Shown: positions 60,368 to 64,000 of the stretch, one piece after another
Numbering within the stretch: position 1 is the stretch's first letter
Layout: every line of letters begins with the position of its first letter
Translations under genes and position numbers: made by a program
DNA from: Candidatus Bathyarchaeota archaeon
GTDB lineage: Archaea > Thermoproteota > Bathyarchaeia > Bathyarchaeales > Bathycorpusculaceae
Direction: 5' to 3'
Length of the DNA stretch: 64,000 nt
Assembly (NCBI GenBank): GCA_026014485.1
Contig: JAOZIE010000008.1
Coordinates: 246,254 to 310,253, forward strand
The notes under the pieces: model-generated
The model's database searches: none
Seen by the model: the letters and a program-made list of their open reading frames with translations, nothing else
What the model was told of the DNA's origin: nothing

Positions 60368-61849
60368 TTATGCGTCAACCTCAAAGTCGCCCAGATAGAG
60401 ATCTGGCGCAATGCCGCTTTTATCTGCGATTGAAAATTGGTCGGGATCAACACTATATTTGTTCGAAGTTTTAAAAAGTTCATTGATTGACACATAACCG
60501 TTTCCATCCAAGTCAAAGAGCTTGGCTTCCGGGGTCTTGTCAACCTTTTCATACAACCCTGCTGAATTATTCACCCAGTATTGTGGTATATCAGAAACAA
60601 CTCTTCTCGGACCGCTTAGAGCAGAAACTGGCGCATCGCCTGCACAGCTAAATGTTGTTATCAGCATCTTTCCTGCCTTGTTTAACGGTTCCAGATAGTC
60701 ATTAATCTCAGTCCAGAGCAGACCGTTGTCTCTCGATATGCCTTGGTTGTTGCCTTCCCCGTCGTTGAAACAAAACGCGCCACGGCCTCCATGGCCGTCG
60801 AATGATATGTAGACCATATCGTTTTCTGTGGCTTTTTGTGAGACTTCTTCTATGGCTTGGATGAAATTATCCTTTGTTGCATTATTTCCGCAGAGTTTTA
60901 TCACATTTCCTGGCTCGAATTTCTGTTCGTCAACAAGAAAGCTTGCGAGAGTATCACCAGCCCCACGTCCCGGAGTTGTTTCAAGAACTAGGGCATACCT
61001 GCCGTTGTAGACGTTGTACGGCGTCTTATTGACAAAGTGCTCAAAGTAGCTGTCCATTCCGTCCCCGTCGATGTCAAGATTCGCCGAGTTTCCGTCCTTT
61101 ATGATCTGCTCCTGCTCAGCTTGGGGAAGTGATTCTAGAAAGCATACGTGGTGTCCTTCGTTATGTGAAATCGTTCCCTCTGCCAGAAAGTCTTCGACAA
61201 CCTTATACTGTAACGAGGGTGTCACAGTTGACAAGTAATCCACGAATGCCTTCTCGTCGCCGTCCATTACGCCGTCAGCATCGAGAGGGCTCAAATGTTT
61301 AACAACTTCGCTTGTTATGCCTTTTTGGGTTGCATAGTCAAATACTGGTTGGCCACCGTCTTCAGGGTGTTGCGAGCTTGCTTGATTAGTTGAACAGTAA
61401 TGCGCACCAAAGGCCGCTGCTGTCGCACCAAATGTGATGCAGGTAAGCGCAATCCCGGCTGCTACAGGGTGCTCATGGATGCAGTTGGCCAGCCTTGTGA
61501 AAAGGCCTTCCTTGTCCTTATAGTCAGGCCTGAAGTGCTCCGACAGCAGGGGTGTATTTTCCAGTTGATAATTGATAGCCGAAGGCTGCATCGCTTGGTG
61601 TACCGCCTCCCATGCGTCATTGAGTTTCGGATTCAGATCAAGTTCTTCAATCGGCAGTTTTCTTATGTCGTCTATGGACTTGCCGACCACATGAGAAAAC
61701 GCCTTCTCTGCAAGGGCTTCTTCGTTAACGCTGCCGCTCTTTAGCATCTCCTTGGCGTACATGGACACCGCTTGCGAGGCACGCCTTTGGACGTTTTCAT
61801 CCAAGCGATAGGTAACGATGCGGTTTGACGGCTTTGACAAATGCCTCAT
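60368..61849 (-). CDS. Membrane-anchored caspase/legumain-like peptidase with EF-hands (CL2)
   Basis: 493 residues from ATG 61849. N-terminal cytoplasmic helical domain with RKLPIEELDLNPKL at 63-76 (same positions as CL1), a span (about 129-148), EF-hand patterns (DADGVMDGDEKA at 190, DIDGDGMDSYFE at 259-270, DLDGNGYVSINE near 455), and a clan CD core with His353 in SFDGHGGRGAF and Cys402 in TTFSCAGDAPV. The frame to 61963 is rejected; AGGT precedes the chosen start. The EF-hands suggest Ca2+-dependent activation outside the cell. Confidence 0.74.
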   Translation of the reverse strand: MRHLSKPSNRIVTYRLDENVQRRASQAVSMYAKEMLKSGSVNEEALAEKAFSHVVGKSIDDIRKLPIEELDLNPKLNDAWEAVHQAMQPSAINYQLENTPLLSEHFRPDYKDKEGLFTRLANCIHEHPVAAGIALTCITFGATAAAFGAHYCSTNQASSQHPEDGGQPVFDYATQKGITSEVVKHLSPLDADGVMDGDEKAFVDYLSTVTPSLQYKVVEDFLAEGTISHNEGHHVCFLESLPQAEQEQIIKDGNSANLDIDGDGMDSYFEHFVNKTPYNVYNGRYALVLETTPGRGAGDTLASFLVDEQKFEPGNVIKLCGNNATKDNFIQAIEEVSQKATENDMVYISFDGHGGRGAFCFNDGEGNNQGISRDNGLLWTEINDYLEPLNKAGKMLITTFSCAGDAPVSALSGPRRVVSDIPQYWVNNSAGLYEKVDKTPEAKLFDLDGNGYVSINELFKTSNKYSVDPDQFSIADKSGIAPDLYLGDFEVDA

Positions 61850-61999
61850 GAAAATACCTGTTTGATAATTTGTTCGATAGCAATTTAAGCCAAAGTTGGC
61901 AGTAGGCATTTGTCGAATTATATGCCAATCCTGGCTGCCCTGACCTGATGACCTTGGGCTCATGCGCCAGAATATTTGAACAAGAAAGATTTAAATTCT

Positions 62000-62083
62000 G
62001 CCGTAGGAGATGCCATAGTAAGTGTCATAGGACATTTCGTAGTATATGTCATAGCAAGTATCGTAGTGGATGCCGTAGGATGT
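62000..62083. repeat. Seven tandem 12-bp repeats
   Basis: Seven 12-bp units starting at 62000, each with the core [CT]-C-[AG]-T-A-G and a final T, for example GCCGTAGGAGAT and GCCATAGTAAGT. The first and last share nine of twelve bases. The array ends about 26 bases before the wHTH gene. It looks like an iteron or operator array; the same DNA can read as a Tyr-rich tetrapeptide repeat on the minus strand. Confidence 0.75.
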
Positions 62084-62108
62084 ATGAAAGATGATGGGAA
62101 CCGCACAT

Positions 62109-62324
62109 ATGGACGAGTTGGACAGCAAGATAGTGCGCTTTCTGGCAAAGCAGGACTGGCCAGTCACGACCGAGACAGTGGGCAAGGCTCTAGGAATATC
62201 TTGGAACACCGCGCAGGTCCACCTCTACAAGCTAGTGGCCGAGGGGCTGATAAAGGGGAAAAGGGTCGGCAGGCAGAACCAATGGATGCTGACCGAAAAA
62301 GGATTGAACTTTCTGAGAGAGTAA
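62109..62324 (+). CDS. Small winged-helix regulator
   Basis: 71 residues (77 from ATG 62091). A minimal wHTH: DSKIVRFLAKQDWPVTTETV, GISWNTAQVHLYKLVAEGLI, then the wing VGRQNQWMLTEKGLNFL. No sensor domain. It lies directly after the seven 12-bp repeats, which are its most likely binding sites (inference), and 100 bases before a DNA methyltransferase. Confidence 0.68.
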   Translation: MDELDSKIVRFLAKQDWPVTTETVGKALGISWNTAQVHLYKLVAEGLIKGKRVGRQNQWMLTEKGLNFLRE

Positions 62325-62428
62325 CGGCAGTCCGCACTTCGGTTACGCTCTTCTCGTGAGCCGCGCATTCTAAGAGCGGTGAGTCCATCCAGCTAAACCG
62401 AATCTATTGCGCTGACTGCCTTGACTTC

Positions 62429-63319
62429 ATGGGCAAGCTTCCTGATGAGAGCGTCAATCTGGTCATGACTTCTCCGCCCTACTGGGGGTTGAGAGATTAC
62501 GGCGTTCAAGGACAGTTCGGTCTTGAGCAGACGTGGCAGGAGTATGTTGCTAATCTGGTGAAGGTCGGGAAGGAAGTTCTGCGCATACTCAAAAAGGACG
62601 GCTCTTTCTACCTCAACCTCGGGGACACTTTTCAGGACAAGAGGAAGCTGGGTATCCCTTGGAGAGTTAGGTTTGCTCTGAACGAGATAGGCTGGATAAG
62701 CAGGGCTGACATTGTCTGGCACAAACCTAATGCGATGCCCGCCTCGGTCAAGGACCGCTTAAGCTGCACCTACGAGATGATATTTCACTTTGTTAAATCA
62801 AAGAAATACTATTTTGACTTGGACGCCATAAGGGAGCCCCACAAGACAAAGCCGGCCAAAGCACCGACAGCCAAGTTTTCGGCGTGGCATAAGAAGACCC
62901 GTTACAGGGGCAAGTTCTGCAAGGCGCCTGACCCAGAGAAGTTCGGCAGCCCGCGGGCAAGGCTACTGAGAACGTATCGTAATGTTCCCGTTAGTCCGCC
63001 TCACCGCTCGTCTTATGGCGAGTGGGCGATGATGCACCGCAGCCTCATGTATCATCCGAAGGGGAAGAACCCTGGCGACCTGTTCGCTATCCACACAAGG
63101 CCTTCGGGCATAGAGCATTTTGCGGTCTATCCTGAAGCACTGTGCATCAAGCCAATGCTTTCCTCTTCCCGACCTGGTGACATAGTATTTGACCCATTCG
63201 CTGGCGGAGGAACGACGGCAGTTGTCGCAAAGAGGCTTGAACGGCGATTCCTCGGTTGCGACATCAGCAGCAAGTATGTTCGCTTTGCGAAGAGGAGGCT
63301 GACTGCTTATCGGAAATAA
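62429..63319 (+). CDS. Site-specific DNA methyltransferase (N4-cytosine or N6-adenine)
   Basis: 296 residues from ATG 62429. TSPPYWGLRDYG (the catalytic SPPY form of N4C/N6A amino-methylases), FYLNLGDTF, and VFDPFAGGGTTAVVAKRLERR with the SAM-binding DPF-x-G-x-G-T near the C terminus; the SPPY motif precedes the SAM site, i.e. beta class. Upstream, the same frame (from 62387) gives IQLNRIYCADCLDF, typical of the family N terminus, without a canonical start codon, so the real start is unsettled. No restriction partner is adjacent. Perhaps protects the element from host defence. Confidence 0.85.
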   Translation: MGKLPDESVNLVMTSPPYWGLRDYGVQGQFGLEQTWQEYVANLVKVGKEVLRILKKDGSFYLNLGDTFQDKRKLGIPWRVRFALNEIGWISRADIVWHKPNAMPASVKDRLSCTYEMIFHFVKSKKYYFDLDAIREPHKTKPAKAPTAKFSAWHKKTRYRGKFCKAPDPEKFGSPRARLLRTYRNVPVSPPHRSSYGEWAMMHRSLMYHPKGKNPGDLFAIHTRPSGIEHFAVYPEALCIKPMLSSSRPGDIVFDPFAGGGTTAVVAKRLERRFLGCDISSKYVRFAKRRLTAYRK

Positions 63320-63379
63320 CGGAACTCTTCGTATCCGTAAATAGCATAAGCCCAAAGAGCCGACTTTCATTGTGGTTTA

Positions 63380-63736
63380 GTGGTTGACAAGTTCGAAAAA
63401 ACGCTAAGGCGACTGTTTTCGCCTGTTGTTGCTTACCGTGGCTGGGAGGATGCGGTCACTGATGAGATGAAGAATAACATTCTTACGGAACGGCTGGCGA
63501 ACTTTTCTTCTAAAACCGCAACTGATATGGAGGCTATGGTCTATCTTCATACGGCAAGTCTGGCGACGCCTCTTGGGGTCGAATTGACGAACGTCTACTC
63601 GTATTTGTTCTCGAAGTATTATCCTAAGCAAGCTAAAGAGATAGGGAATTATACAGAGAGGATGGATGAGACGGAGCAGAGAGAGCTTGCGAAGCTGAAG
63701 GATTGGATATACAAGAAAACCGACGAAATCATTTAG
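63380..63736 (+). CDS. Hypothetical helical protein
   Basis: 118 residues from GTG 63380, with Lys/Glu/Asp-rich helices (DKFEKTLRRLF, ERMDETEQRELAKLKDWIYK). No recognised family. Follows the methyltransferase in the same direction after 60 bases. Confidence 0.5.
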   Translation: MVDKFEKTLRRLFSPVVAYRGWEDAVTDEMKNNILTERLANFSSKTATDMEAMVYLHTASLATPLGVELTNVYSYLFSKYYPKQAKEIGNYTERMDETEQRELAKLKDWIYKKTDEII

Positions 63737-64000
63737 GTATGGCATTATTTGAAAAGCAGGCTCTTCACTTAGAAATGGTGTTTTGAAGCAATAATTTAAG
63801 CAAATCTGTGTATATCTGCTATTGATATATGTGCCAAAAACTGGATCTTCAGACGATGACTTAAGAGCGTTTTTTTAATAGGTCTGACCGGTAGTAGACT
63901 TTTTGTCATTGTAGTGTCTTTATTGGCGGCAGTGTTAACTTAAGCATTGTTAATATATCGGAACAAACGGAATCTGTGCATACTCATAAGCCTCTTTTAA

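Noticed and set aside
62000..62083. CRISPR-like array
   Set aside because: Units are only 12 bp with no spacers and no cas genes nearby; no CRISPR array is present in the window.
61976..62359. 127-residue plus-strand ORF starting in the 12-bp repeats
   Set aside because: Its hydrophobic start is created by the repeats, and the rest overlaps the wHTH gene in another frame.

Overview
The window looks like a chromosomal segment of an uncultured archaeon of the TACK lineage, most likely Bathyarchaeia. Supporting signs are archaeal-type uL15-SecY-DUF106-CMP kinase genes, a eukaryote-like DNA topoisomerase IB, diaminopimelate (LL-aminotransferase) lysine biosynthesis, an H4MPT-type methylene dehydrogenase, TATA-box promoters with short leaders, GGTG-type ribosome binding sites and CCA-encoding tRNA genes. 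The lineage is an inference; there is no rRNA gene in the window. LAYOUT. 1-13 kb is housekeeping: lysA (truncated by the window edge), dapF and dapL in one operon; an RCK-type K+ channel; an MtdB-like dehydrogenase; a small His-rich membrane protein; topoisomerase IB overlapping a DUF167 gene; a metallopeptidase; an anchored surface phosphoesterase; and a P-type ATPase. 14.2-21.1 kb is the most unusual chromosomal part: one minus-strand operon-like run headed by a Tfx/LuxR-like HTH regulator. It holds ten small multi-membrane-span proteins with eleven copies of a motif of the form R-G-W-[LIV]-P-K-[ED] near their N termini, wrapped around an ABC ATPase and a frameshifted ABC permease. 21.3-29 kb returns to core functions: an anchored molybdopterin-fold protein, Hsp20-like, uL15, SecY, DUF106/EMC3-like, CMP kinase, a Cys-rich protein and a DapB-like reductase. 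29.7-36.6 kb is accessory: an 11-residue-repeat LEA-like protein, an island with a tyrosine recombinase and a 406-residue unknown, a methyltransferase, membrane-anchored wHTH and secreted proteins, and tRNA-Val(CAC). From tRNA-Phe(GAA) at 36.79 kb to the end, the content becomes almost entirely mobile-element-like. It includes a PD-(D/E)XK nuclease; a wHTH + stand-alone PEP-utilising phosphohistidine domain + unknown cassette beside a B12-type radical SAM enzyme; and a tightly overlapping nine-gene operon (43.3-48.7 kb) with an AAA+ ATPase and a HerA/VirB4-like ATPase. After that comes an unusual set of exported proteins: two transglutaminase-like and two caspase/legumain-like enzymes with EF-hand loops. 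They sit among a second HerA-like ATPase, small zinc proteins and a 1169-residue Cys-rich secreted protein. A 12-bp repeat array in front of a small wHTH gene, a DNA methyltransferase and a hypothetical protein close the window. HOW THEY MAY WORK TOGETHER. The lysine genes form one pathway. The R-G-W-x-P-K operon is best read as a regulated membrane system with its own ABC exporter. The last 27 kb is best read as an integrated virus-like or conjugative element whose DNA-pumping ATPases are paired with surface-acting cysteine enzymes and an adhesin-like protein. Only the left edge of that element (at or near tRNA-Phe) can be proposed; its right edge is outside the window. The last 264 bases (63737-64000) hold no gene that I can support.
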